Assembly (NCBI RefSeq): GCF_030272615.1
Contig: NC_081407.1
Span: forward strand, 141,304,897 to 141,368,896
Length of the DNA stretch: 64,000 nt
Source of the DNA: Cryptomeria japonica
Taxonomy: Eukaryota; Streptophyta; Pinopsida; Cupressales; Cupressaceae
Direction: 5' to 3'
In this document: positions 35,695 to 46,909 of the stretch, piece after piece
Position numbering within the stretch: the stretch's first letter is position 1
How the letters are laid out: every line of letters begins with the position of its first letter
Position numbers and translations under genes: made by a program
Notes under the pieces: generated by a model
Told to the model about the DNA's origin: nothing
The model's database searches: none
Seen by the model: only the letters and a program-made list of their open reading frames with translations

Positions 35695-38160
35695 ATGGAC
35701 GCCAGTGGGAAAAATTGGCAAAAGCAGTTACGGCAGTTACCTGGTGCAGTGCCGTCAACCTCAGGGAACAAGGGCGTAGTCCGGATTCTGCCTTCGGGTG
35801 TAAAGGTAAGAGGCGGCATGGCTGACAACAGCCAAAAGAGAGGGAAGAAGGTACGCTCCAAAGTGCAGCAGACTCCAGCAAGGTGTGATGTGACGATGGA
35901 CACAATCACTTTTGAGGGTTTGACTGGCACAGATTGCAGGAGATGGTGGAATGAGACCCCGAATGATGACCCTTTGAAGATGCAACTCCGACTTGCACAA
36001 GTACAGTGGGCCATCCAGATGCCAATTTTTTGCATCAGGGACTTTGAGGTGGTGTTGCGCGCCATGATTGGTACTTACGACTCGCACAGGCGGCAATCAG
36101 TATTTGATTACGACCACCAGTAGCTTACAGTATCGTTTGCTTCGACTGAATTTACCAGAGTTTTCAGTATTCCGGGGATGCATGGAAAGAAAGTGGATAA
36201 GGCATAGAAAATAGCCCCAGACTTCAAAGACAAACTTCTGAAACTGATGTGTCGCGACGACCTCACACAAGCGGAACTTGCTAGCCTTCAGCACGCGAGC
36301 AAGAGTCGCGGTCTAAAGAAGTCGTTTTTAAGAGAAGGAATATGGCGGTGCCTGGTGGATGTATTGAAGAGCCGGTTGATGGGAGCGAGTCGGGCTTCAG
36401 ATATTGCCATGGTACAGATGGTGCTCGTGAATGGCATCCATAACGGTATAGTATATGATTGGGCATCTGTATTAGTGGACAAAATGGAGGAATTCATGAC
36501 TCTCCAACAGAGGACTTTCTACATGCCCTACCACGCTATCGGGCTCTTTCTGAATGCAGTACGCCTTCGGGGCTCACCGGACCAGTACTTGGCACCACAA
36601 GGTCGTGTACACCTGGGACAGCCCCCCATATTTTATTGGATGCACCTAGACACCATGGTGCCAAGTGGAGATATCCACTCTGGCACGAAACGGAAGAGGA
36701 AGGTAGTGGTTTCAGCATCAGCAACAGAGTCTGAGTCTGGCAGTAGTGACCCAAGTGAGGAGGTGGAGGACTCCAGTGATTTTGTTACCGAGACTAGTTT
36801 CAAAATGGTAGGTCAGGGTGGGCAACATGGAGAGGCGGACATGGGGGCAACATCAGTAGTGGCCTCGCAGCCTTTGGAGGAGCAGACGATTTCCGCAGGC
36901 ACCATGTTGCCTCCTCCAGGTGCAGTAGTGATGATCGTGCCCGTTCCTGGTTTTGGGCAAGGCCGGACACCCGTGATTATGGCCCCCCCACCTGTAGCCG
37001 CGACACTGGTAGAGCCTCTGATGGCTGATGAGAGCCACCCCACGATAGTAGTAGAGGTTGGAGAGATAGCAGCTGGGGAGATGGTGGTACCATCGGAACT
37101 TCCTGGAGGGAGTGATCGCCCTTCTCAGCAGGATATGAATGCATGGCTGAGCCGGTTCAAGTTGGCACCAATAGCCCCCATTGGAACAGTAGTCCTTTCT
37201 CCAAGGCGTGAGCAGAGTCCTCATGAGATTGTGGATCTAGTCGGAGATGGTTCGCCAGAGCCTACGCAGAGTGTACGGAGGGACCACTCACCCATCCGCA
37301 AGTTGATGTTGAGCCCTACGCAGGAGGAGTCCACCCCGAGTTTCCCTGAGACTTCCCTCGGGGCTATGGAGGAGCAGGATCTAGTAGCATCTCCGAGAGG
37401 GGATGGCGGCAAGGAATTAGAGCAGTTTTTGGTGGATATGGCTGTGGAAGCCAAACGGTGGTAGGCTCAGTGCGGTCTCAAGACGAGGCCCGGGCAGATG
37501 TTGAGTTGAAGCGGCTACTGGAGTTTATGAGGGACAGGTGCACGACCCACTTTACTCAGTGCTTTGAGTCTAGTGGATGGCCTACCACAGAGACCTTGCA
37601 GATGTTGGAGAATTGGGGTCTTCGGGAGCAGGTTGGCGAAACCAGCAAACAGGCATTGTTGAGGCAAATTGAGCAGTCCTTCCGAGAAACTTACTATGAG
37701 TTGCGGAGGACGCAACATATTGGCAATAGTGCAGAGACCCAGCACAGGGAGCCTGTAGTAGCACGGGAGGAGTTGGCTACTAGGCTCCAGCAGACGAAGG
37801 AGCTCCACAGAGAGCAATTGGCTCGAGCGACGACCACATGGGATGCATAACGATCTACCTTGGAGACAGTGTTAGCCGGATAGAGGACGGCTAAGGGCGC
37901 CTTGGAGGCGCGGTTGGAGGAAGTGCAGGAAGACAGGGCTATGTTGGAGAACTGACTGAGTAGTGCTTTGGAGCAGGTGGACCAGAAAGATAAGGAAGTT
38001 TTGGAGGCCGCATTGATGGTGAAAACATCGATGGAACGCCAGATGGTGGCGGAGCAGGACCTCAAGTTGCAGACTGAACAAGTCTACGAGTTACGCGCTC
38101 GCCTGAGTGCCGCCCCCTCTCCACCAGGGACGCTTCCTCCACCCCCTTCTCAGTCCTGAG
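35695..38160 (+). pseudogene. Extra 3' ORF of the composite gypsy element, unknown function
   Basis: Same-strand coding sequence lies between pol and the 3' LTR. Frame 1 runs from ATG 35695 to 37462 with internal TAGs at 36121 and 36205. Frame 3 then continues to 38158 (stops near 37848, 37882 and 37954), giving roughly 820 residues. The N-terminal half looks like a globular helical domain (RWWNETP, LKSRLMGASRASDIAMVQMVL, YMPYHAIGLFLNAVRL). The middle is Ser/Pro/Glu-rich with low complexity. The C-terminal third is a long coiled coil (LEEVQEDRAMLEN, VDQKDKEVLEAA) ending in a Pro-rich tail. Athila-type and some other plant gypsy elements carry extra ORFs here, sometimes called env-like. I see no signal peptide or transmembrane segment, so an envelope role is not supported. 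Confidence 0.6.
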
Positions 38161-38218
38161 TTTTATGTTGTAATCCTGCCATGTTGTTTTTGAGTTGTCC
38201 GGAGACGACCTTGTTTTT

Positions 38219-38229
38219 GGAGGGGATGA
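38219..38229 (+). promoter_or_regulatory. Polypurine tract of the composite gypsy element
   Basis: GGAGGGGATGA directly precedes the 3' LTR and would prime plus-strand DNA synthesis. Confidence 0.75.
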
Positions 38230-38503
38230 TTTTAGCGGCAATATTGTACACGGAAATAAAACTAGTTAATTAAGTGTAATTGTCTTGGTTAGTTGGCAAC
38301 CGAGGGGTGGCAGTTGCTGTGCGACGGTTGGCGCTCGCACCCCCTCGGTATCCTTATATACTTCCAAATGTAACTTGTGAAAGACAATGATGATGGGGAA
38401 TGGAATAACATCTCTTATATTTTATCTGATATCTATGGCATTATTATTCTGCATTACATGTTTCAGCTGTATGTTTTAAGTTATTCACCTGAGAGGGCAA
38501 ACA
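38230..38503 (+). repeat. 3' LTR of the composite gypsy element
   Basis: It is about 97% identical to 12633-12916 by eye. It starts TTTTAGCGG (the expected TG has become TT), ends GGGCAAACA and is followed by the CACGG duplication. Confidence 0.92.
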
Positions 38504-38508
38504 CACGG

Positions 38509-39779
38509 GTCATAAATCATCACACCTAGCCACCCAAACTTTACGTGCCAACAAATAGGGTTTTTCTTAGTTGAATGGGATAGTAAAACCCTCATGCCTT
38601 GTACTCAGACTCTCTTAATGAATGCCATTGAAAAACATTGAATTCTCTTTGCCCAACAACAATAACATGTGATTATAGCATCCCAAAATCTTTAATTTAA
38701 CAACCATTCAATCTGAAATTTATCTTTGTTAAGATTTCATAAATTTCTAATTTTTTTTGAATCATTGAGTTCCAAATGCAAAACCTTTAAATTAACTTTT
38801 TGCACTAATATAGACCTAGCTAGAATACCTTTGCATCACGGACGAATGAGGGTTGTGTCCTTGCTTCAATCCTTGAACACTCCATCTATCCCTATGTGGA
38901 ATCGCTCTTGTTAAGATAGAGGTTTTTTGTTCTCAACTCCAAGAAACCATTGGGGTTTTCATCCTACAAGAGTTTGGCCATAGGCACAAAACTCTGAATC
39001 TTCACAGAGAAATAAACAAGATTTTGAATCTTTTGTATGTCTCAAATGAGACCCCAACCTTCTTTTGTAACCATCTTGAGAACTTTCTGAAAAGTAGAAT
39101 ATAAAATCACTTTATGAATTAAATTAGCCTTATAACTCCAGAAAATGATTTATTTAAATATTTTTTTATATGGGGCACTTTAGTCATTTTGTTAAGTCTC
39201 CAACATTTAAAACTTTCAATTCTCATTCCAATGAGCTATTATACTAAGGTACTTTTAAAATAATTTGGATAATATTAAGCAACCTTGGTAAATGATCTAA
39301 TTAATAGCTCAATATTACACATGAGTTGCAAAAACAGTTGAAAAGAATCATAATAAAAAATTGATTGCATTGGAGTGATATCGATGATGAATGATTAGAA
39401 TCAAACCTGATTGAGTGACTTACTATAAATAGACGCTCTCTCCAAGAATCTTGGAGAACACACCAAAAGTTGGAAATAGCTTCAGAAAGTGGCATATGAG
39501 TCCTGTAGACCATCTGAGCTACATGTTTAGATCAAATAACCCCTCTAATAAGGCTGGTACACACCTAGTAGGTTAGAGCCAACTGAAATGCAAGAGAACC
39601 CCAAATGGGGACATTATAGCTTCCTTTAGATGGTATGGCACGTCAATCATAAATTATAATATGCAAGAAAAGGTACAATGACCTTTCTTACAATATTAAC
39701 AACGTAAAATATTAACAACTTCTCCCATCCAGTGTCTTGAAGATTAGCCTTTGTAGAAAAGAAATATAGGTGGTAGGCT
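38509..39779. other. CBL intron 2 sequence, with one LTR-like end at 39618
   Basis: This is AT-rich, with no supported gene. GGGGACATTATA at 39607-39618 looks like another decayed copy of the TGTAATGTCCCC-family terminus (minus orientation), but no partner end or TSD was found. Confidence 0.4.
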
Positions 39780-39849
39780 TCCATTAGCTTTACCTCAAGG
39801 GAGGGTTTCTGATGATTTTGAACCCGAGGTTGCGGAATCACCAAGGCAT

Positions 39850-41580
39850 GATATTGTACCATCAGAGTTCCCTTAGGACAACTTGGATCAGCATCCAGAT
39901 GAGTTTATTTCAGGCAGCCCAAGTCATGTTGGTACACCTAATTTGGAAGTAGATGGTTCTTCTCTTCGACCTAAGTGGTTGGAAAGCTTATCGGTGATTT
40001 TCATGATGATGAGCTAGTTGAGGGTAGATCTTCTAGAGGCAAGAGAAAAAAGAACATAGTCAACTTTGCTCTTATGGCCAATATTTAGAGTGTTTTTGAG
40101 CCCCAAACTTATTCAGAGGCAAAAGGAATACTTGAATGGGAAAAGGCTATGGAAGCTCGTAGTCTCAGAAGAATAACACTTGGGTTTTGTTAGATCTTCC
40201 TCTTGGGAAGAAACCCATTGGCTGCAAATGGGTCTATAAAGTGAAGTACAAACCCAATGGAACACTTGATAAATACAAAGATCGGTTGGTGGCTAAAGGC
40301 TTCTCACAAGAAGGAGTTGATTATGAGGAAACCTTTGCTCCCACAACAAAGATGAGCACCATCCGACTAGTTCTAACCATTGCAGCTTAGTGTGGTTGCA
40401 AAGCCCATCAGATGGACGTAAAGAGTGCCTTCCTCAATGGTGATTTGGAGGAAGAGTTCTACATGACGCAGCCTGAAAGTTTCAAGGTTGCAAGTAGACA
40501 ATGCTAGGTATGCAGATTGGTAAAGGCTCTTTATGGCCTAAAACAAGCCCCCAGGGCATGGTACATCACAATTGATCAATACTTGGTTAAATAGGGCTTT
40601 TAGAGAAGTCTTTTGGAACCCAACTTGTATGTCAAGTGTGCTAGTATTGACACCATTTTTATTGTCATCTATGTTGATGATATCATTATTACTGGTAGTG
40701 GAGAACACTTGCTTGAACAAATTAAACAGATTTTGTGTTAGGCATTTGATATGATAGATTTGTGACTTTTGCATTATTGTCTTATTGTCTAGGTTTGACA
40801 AACAAGTGGCAGCATTTTCATCTCTCAGATGCCAAGAGTTTGCTGGAGAAGTTTAGGATGCAAGATCGCAAACCTTCATCTACACCTATCGAGAAAGGGT
40901 TGAAACTATCAGCCAAATCAGATACACCTATGGTGAATGAGTCAGCATTTAGGCAACTAGTTGGCAGCCTTATCTATCGTATGACCACTAGATTTGATCT
41001 TAGTTATGTTCTGAGCTACATATCTTGTTTCATGACAGCCCCTAAAGCAAAAGATTGGGTTCCAGTGAAGTGTGCATTGAGATATGTGAAAGGGACACTT
41101 GACTTTGGCATTCTGTACAACAAAAGCAAAGATCCTTGGCTGATTGGTTTAACATACTCAAATTGGGCAGGTGCTATTGATGACGGGAAGTCTACTTCTG
41201 GGCATGCCTTTAGTCTTGGCAGGGGTGCATTCACATGGACTAGTAAGAAGCAGCAGGCAATAGCTCTTTCCTTGACAGAAGAAGAGTATCGAGGAATTGT
41301 TAAGGCAGCATGTGAGGTAGTTTGGCTATGAAGGATGCTTTTTGACATGAAAATGTCTCAAGTAGGGTCTTCACCCTTGTACTATGACAATCGGGGGGTG
41401 TTGAAACTTGCCAAGAATCCAATCTTCCACGAGTGAACCAAACATGTTGAGCTTCACTGTCACTTCATTTACTGGCTTGTTGAAGATGGAACTGTGGTCT
41501 TGCTGTATGTTCCAATTGTGGACCAGACTACAAACATTCTCACCAAGTCTCTTAGCTCAGACAATTTTGTAAAATTTAGG
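39850..41580 (+). pseudogene. copia RT and RNase H remnant
   Basis: RT motifs are present in one frame with interruptions: IGCKWVYKVKYKPNGTLDKYK, RLVAKGFSQEGVDYEETFAP, LYGLKQAPRAW and the catalytic YVDD (IVIYVDDI). The RNase H region follows, with LIYRMTTRFDLSYV, KSTSGHAFSLGRGAFTW and ALSLTEEEYRGI. TAG, TGA and a frameshift near 40740-40800 disrupt it. Most stops sit where related copies have Gln or Arg. Confidence 0.85.
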
Positions 41581-41650
41581 GGGCAACTTGGTGTAGTGTA
41601 ATTGATAGGATGACCATTAAGTGAGGGTATTAGAGTAATTAATTAATTAT

Positions 41651-44099
41651 TGAAACCAAAAATCAATTGTATTTTATTGAATGAATTACAAGCGTATATA
41701 AAAGCAATTACAAGAGCTTCAAATTGAAGCAAAAATAGAACTACGCCTTCTAAATATAGAAGCTTAAAAATAAACTAATAAATAAAAACCCCTAAATGAC
41801 CATTAATAGACGAACTAAAAATAGCTAACATAGCTAATTAAAAATATTCTAATGCCGTCGGTTAACGGTCATTTTACGAAAACTTGAAACCACAATTTTG
41901 AGGAAAAATTGGCAAACCCTTCAAAATTGAAGTTACAAATCATTGTTTTTGTGGAAAAAAAGGGTAAAAACTCTAAAATTCTCCAATAGAGAATGCATGA
42001 TTTTTGAGAACAAAATCGATCAAAACCCCTAAATGACATGCGATAAAGCATCAAACATCACACAAAACAATACTCCCTGATTTTTGAGGAAAAATCAAGC
42101 AAAACCCTTCCATGATTTTTTATGGAGAAAAATAAAAAAACCCAACCGATGACAAAATCTGCTTATCAAAAAGCATAGAAGGTTGATTCCTCTTCAGAAC
42201 GCTCTGTGACATGAGTATGCTCTTGCTCCTGAGAGCCTCCCTGGTTGGACTTCTGATCAACCAACCTCTTTCTACAGAACCTCTGGATATGACTAGCTCC
42301 ACCACAATAGTGACATGTGATTTTCTTTTTCAACCGCTCCTTAGATTTGCACTGTCCTTTCTGCTAAGTGGTGTCGCCTTTGCTTTTGTCCTTGGCAGTA
42401 AACGCCTGTTCCACACTAGCCATGTCAACGCTGCTACCAAACTGCTGTCTCCACCTAGCTTGCTGCGATAGCTTGTTGCACAACACATCAAACTTCAAGT
42501 CAATAATAGTGAAGGTAATGTTGAGTGTCTTGATAAGGTGTTCATAGGATCTGGGCAGGCTCTTCAGTGTGATTACGATCATATCCTCTTCCTCCATCTT
42601 GCGACCAATAGCCTCCATCTGGTCACATATTTCCTTGATCTTTGTAAGATGTTGTAGTGACATCTTCTCATCCATCTTAATTGAGAACAACATGTTCTTC
42701 AGAAAGGCGCTTAGCTCTTGTCGAATGTCTCATGAAGATTCTTCAAGTGATCCCAATTCTCATTAACTTTCTTGCTTGATGGCACTTTTTGAAGCATATC
42801 ATCGGTGATTGATAACTTCAACAACATAACTGTTTCTCGGCTACGCTCATCAAACTTGGTCTGGTCATCACTTGCCGTTGTAGGACGAGTTTCTTTACCC
42901 AAAACAATCTGGTCAAGGCACCAGTACTCAAAAATAGAAAGCATCTGCTACTTCCAAGTATTATTATATTATACTTCTTGCCGTTGAAGCACTGACTACC
43001 TTCCAACATAATGTTGGTCAACGAAGCTATCCCTCCCGTTTTCTTATGCACGAAAAACAAGGCAAACTCGAGCTTGAAAAGAAATTTGATTTTTCTGTCA
43101 AAAACCAGGCAAAAACCTTCAGCAATAGCTGTTACAAATTCCAAAAGATCTGAAAAGCAGGCACAAAATCTTGGCACGGAACCCAATCCATGGATTTTTG
43201 AAGACCCAATTTTTTTTTTCTGAAAAACCCAGAAAATTAAATTTTTTGGCAAATCTGAAACTTTTAATTTTTCTGAAAAAATCAGAAAATAAATCTGCAT
43301 AAGAGACACTTGAAACCCTAGGGATTTTTTTGAAACCCTAGATTGTGAGCAGAAGAATTGGTTCCTAGCCGTTATTCGTTGAACATAGAAAATCGTGGCT
43401 AGGAAAAAATCGCGGAAACCCTAAATGGTGCACAGAAAATGCGATTTTTTTCGGTTGCAGGAGACACAGGAAACACAGCCGTGTGAAAAACAAACACAAA
43501 CTCTCATCGTGCGCAGAGAATATCGCGGAACTGAAACCTCGACGCATGAAAAAATGTGTTGTTGCCGCCAAGAAAACACAAATCTGATGAGTAAAAAAGG
43601 CCGCTGCGCTTGAAAAACGTGAGCTGAAAATTGCGCCCAGAATTGCCAAAAACAGCCACCGAAAGTAGCAGAGGGTTGGAAAAATTGCTGCCCAAAAAAA
43701 TGAACATCAGCAAATCTAGAAAATCACTTTGCAGATTGAGCCCTCAAAAATCTGCCGAAAATAAACTCGCCCAGAAACCCTGGAAAATTCCACCAATTTT
43801 TTTTCATAAAAAAAATCTCAAAAAATTTCTAGAAATTATTTCTAGGTAGCTAGGGCACGAGAAATTTTTAGAAGCTTGTCACTTGCTTTGATACCATGAA
43901 ACCAAAAATCAGTTGTACTTTATTGAATGAATTACAAGCGTATATAAAGGCAATTACAAGAGCTTCAAAGTGATGCAAAAATAGAACTACATCTTCTAAA
44001 AATAGAAGCCTAAAATAAACTAATAAATAAAAACCCCTAAATGACCATTAATAAACAGACTAAAAATAACTAACATAGCTAACTAAAAGTATTCTAATA
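41651..44099 (-). mobile_element. Gag-only, non-autonomous copia derivative
   Basis: LTRs at 41651-41854 and 43897-44099 (minus orientation: TATTAGAATA...GGTTTCA) are about 93% alike by eye. A primer site (complement of 43885-43896, TGGTATCAAAGC) adjoins the right-hand LTR. Flanks ATTAT (41646-41650) and ATTAC (44100-44104) form a TSD with one mismatch. The interior holds only a gag region and A/T-rich leader; protease, integrase, RT and RNase H are absent. This fits the TR-GAG class of non-autonomous elements, or a simple deletion derivative. It lies within the 3' LTR of the plus-strand copia. Confidence 0.8.
42170..43010 (-). pseudogene. gag of the gag-only copia element
   Basis: The minus-strand translation gives the UBN2-type gag core (LSIFEYWCLDQIVLG, ENWDHLKNLHETFDKS, MDEKMSLQHLTKIKEICDQ, ITLKSLPRSYEHLIKTLN). 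An intact zinc knuckle follows (CHYCGGASHIQRFC). It ends in STFYAF and a stop where the full element continues into protease. A frameshift lies near 42710. Sequence corresponds position by position to the gag at 51967-52724. Confidence 0.8.
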
Positions 44100-44261
44100 A
44101 TTACTTAATGGTCATTTAGTTTATTTAGTCGTCTTTCGTTTTCTTAGATAGTTTCTAAGTTAGTTCTTAGTTGGCGATTGTTTCATTTATAAACATCATA
44201 TTGTAAATTGCCTATATGTATTTGCTTCGCTTCATTAGTTTAATATCAATTTACCATTTCA

Positions 44262-46490
44262 AAATTTGCTCAAGCCTTTGTCATGTATCTGTTCACTAAC
44301 TCTTCATATATTCTGTCTGGACAAAATCCATCCTTTTTCATATGATGTTACATTAAGGAACACTGACACATACTTCTGCACTCTTATATTTCCTTTATAC
44401 TATTCTATCATACTGCTTCACCTAAGAGGTGCATCTATTCACTTTTGCAAATCTGTCTTTGAATGCTTTGTTATCTTTATAAACATATTGATTAGCATGT
44501 TAGATCTTCACATATCATACTTGTCTCTCTTCTCAAATCTGGAATTATATCCTTTCAAATTTGGATATTATATACCTTTTCACAACATCTTCATCCAAAT
44601 TTATCTCCCTTTTATACACTTCGATCTTATGCTTTGAATTGAAGGGTACATCACTTAGAATAGACACAATCTTATGAATAGACATGACTTATTATTTCCA
44701 CTCCTTAATGCTGATCGCTGCTTTTTAAATACTAATCGCTGCTCTTTAAAACATTAAAATACTGTTCTTTATTTTCTTAAGCAATTTTCATTAATTGCAG
44801 CCTTGAACTTTTTCTCTTTATCTGCTTTTTTGTCTTATCTGATCTTGTCTTATTCATTGACCTTTTGTCTTTTATCTGCCTCTTTAAAGAAACACTGCCT
44901 TAAATATAAGCAACACCTTATAAAATATAACAAATGTCTTTGATTAATGTGGTCTCTGCCTTTAGGGGTTTTAATCAAAATCGCTACCTTTCCACAATGA
45001 ATCGCTTCTGTTCATTATTAATGATTGCCTTAATTACATTTAATCACTGCTTTTTGTTACTTTATCAATCGCTTGCCTTCTTTTTTTTTGTCTTGTTCTA
45101 TTGTCCTATTCTCTTGTCTTATTCTATTTTTCTCTCATATAGTTGCAGCCTTAGTTTGCCTTATTTAACTTTTTGATATTGTTATTTAATTCATTACTTT
45201 CGTCAGCAACTGTATATCGACTTCCATTATGTTTGCCTTAATCACTGCTCTATACATAGTAATAATCTGCGCTCTGCTGTTATTAGTCTTATACTTACTT
45301 AAACATTATCGCTGCCTTTGTCTTCAAACATAAACACTGCCTCAAGCTCATTATTCTCTGTTGTAGTAGACTTGTGAATCGCTGTCTTTCATGTCCTATA
45401 TTGCTGACATGTAATTCCTAGTTGCAGGAAATAGCATTTCTTTGGTACTTTGTGAGTAATTCAAACCTTCACATTCATTACAGCAATGTACTGACATCTC
45501 AAGCTCTTCCTTATCAACATATCAACCAAAACCAATAATATTGGAAATATATGTGCAGGTTCTACATCTTAATCCAATCTTTCCTTCCTTGTATTCCTTT
45601 GACATCAATGGCAATCAATTCCAACAATAATTTCATTTACATATCATATTTATTGGTTGGCCATCATATTTGCATGATGATGCATTATTGTACTCTCTTT
45701 GTATTGAAGTGTAATAAGAACACTTATCCTATGTTTTACAGACTCATTTGATACATTTTATAATTTATATGTTTGCATAATATTTATGTTTTAATTTTTT
45801 GTAAATAATTTCATTTGCCTTTTTTGTCAAGTTGCCAGGTCTAAGTCAGCCTTGAATCTCTGCCAAGTTTTTACCAAGTCTTTGTTTTTGAACTATAAAT
45901 TATTAGATAGTCAACAAAGTCAACATACTTTCAAACATAAGAAACCATTTCTATCTTCATAGCAAAGAACACAGACATAGTTAAACACCAATCTTTTATT
46001 GGTCAACACAGTTAAAAAATAAAAAAATGTGAATGCTGCAGTAGGAAAATAATGCCCAAGTAAGAAGTTCATGCAGCAGCAGAATCTTCTTCAAAAGTAT
46101 TTGGGTCAATACTATAAGAATGGCTGAAAGGTTTAATTTTAGGGTCAACACAACAAGTCATTGCTGCTATAAGAATTGGTGCCAAGTAGATTTTGGTCAA
46201 TGCTAGGGCTTATATTAAGTAGCTATTTACTTTCTCATTTTCTTTCCCCTGCAATTGAAACTTTGAATGATAGTTGACCTATGATTACACAATTGCTGAG
46301 GTGACATGTAGGATGATCTAGTCCAAGCTGGCTCGATGTACCAGTTTACAAATAGAAAAATTAATTCAGGTCAGTGAGGAGAGATAAAATGAATGTTTTT
46401 TTTTTGACTTTTTGATGGCTTCAAATCTAATAGTTTTAAAACAAGGGTAAATGCAATGTCGCAAATGATTATTGTGTGAATGGATATTGT
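44262..46490. other. CBL intron 2, pyrimidine-rich unassigned sequence
   Basis: This is a long T/C-rich stretch with recurring 'aatcgctgc' and 'tgccttaa' phrases (44700-45400). No gene, transposon end or RNA is supported, and the small plus-strand ORFs are low-complexity. Confidence 0.4.
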
Positions 46491-46766
46491 CATAAGAAAA
46501 CAAATGTTGTCTTCTTCCCAATTATTGTAAAAAGTAAAAGAATATCCTTTTGCTGTGTGTTTATTGTAACAAAGTGATGTGCTTGTTTTCTGCTGTATTG
46601 TAGCAATCTTAGTTAGTATTGCAGATGTCATAAGCAAACAAATGTTGTCATCTTCCCAATTATTTAAAAAAGTAAAAGAACATCTTTTTGCTGTGTGTTT
46701 ATTGTAACAAAGGGATGTGCATGTTTCCTGTGGTATTGTAGCAATCTTAGTTAGGATTGCATATGT
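46491..46766. repeat. 138-bp tandem duplication just upstream of CBL exon 3
   Basis: CATAAGAAAACAAATGTTGTC at 46491 and CATAAGCAAACAAATGTTGTC at 46629 start two units that match to 'gtagcaatcttagttag'. The period is 138 bp. The second copy ends about 85 bp before the exon 3 acceptor. Confidence 0.88.
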
Positions 46767-46849
46767 GCTTTTGGACTGAGATCTATGAGGGAGATTTATT
46801 TGTGGAAGATTCTGATGATATTTTGATAATTTGATTGGCTTTTTTGCAG

Positions 46850-46909
46850 GAAGAGTTTCAACTGGCATTATTTAAAACCAATAAAAAAGAGAGCTTATTT
46901 GCTGATAGG
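46850..46909 (+). CDS. CBL: CBL coding exon 3 (rest of EF-hand 1)
   Basis: A polypyrimidine tract and TTTTTGCAG precede this 60-bp exon, and GTGAGA follows it. The 20 residues begin EEFQLALFKTNKK and end ESLFADR, a CBL2/CBL3 signature that completes the first EF-hand loop and its exit helix. It follows exon 2 in phase 0 across a 35.8-kb intron packed with transposons. The next expected exon, beginning VFDLFD in this class, was not found before 64000, so intron 3 exceeds 17 kb. Confidence 0.95.

Larger units (their letters stand above)
12633..38503 (+). mobile_element. 25.9-kb composite Ty3/gypsy element (host of two nested insertions)
   Basis: Matching LTRs at 12633-12916 and 38230-38503 bracket the element. 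CACGG flanks both ends (12628-12632 and 38504-38508), a perfect 5-bp TSD. The internal order is primer site, gag, protease, RT, RNase H, integrase and an extra 3' ORF, all plus strand. Two foreign gypsy segments (about 17.1-27.2 kb and 28.07-34.6 kb) interrupt the RT/RNase H junction and the integrase. Without them the element is about 9-10 kb. The RT (FPIPFIDNILEE, FSGYNQI, FLDDWSIYSG) and Asp-tRNA-like primer site suggest an Athila-related lineage (inference). The LTRs differ by about seven substitutions, nearly all transitions, plus a 10-bp indel, so the insertion is fairly young. Confidence 0.92.
39780..44261 (+). mobile_element. Decayed Ty1/copia element, 5'-truncated, split by a gag-only copia
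   Basis: The left part (to 41627) encodes the end of integrase/linker, RT and RNase H. A purine tract (ATTAAGTGAGGG, 41616-41627) leads into an LTR start (TATTAGAGTAATTAATTA, 41628-41650). The rest of that LTR resumes at 44105 and runs to about 44261 (...ACCATTTCA). The gag-only element sits between. The 5' LTR, gag and most of integrase are missing. It is closely related to the near-intact element at 48509-53750. Confidence 0.8.

Noticed and set aside
35695-38160. Calling the 3' ORF an envelope gene
   Set aside because: No signal peptide, transmembrane helix, glycosylation-rich ectodomain or splice acceptor pattern could be seen; only its position is shared with env-like ORFs.
44266-45751. 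ORFs of 66-123 codons in the pyrimidine-rich region
   Set aside because: The Phe/Leu/Ile/Ser-rich products reflect base composition; no motif or splice context was found.
46371-46868. 165-codon minus-strand ORF
   Set aside because: It is antisense to the 138-bp duplication and CBL exon 3, and its internal repeat only reflects the duplicated DNA.
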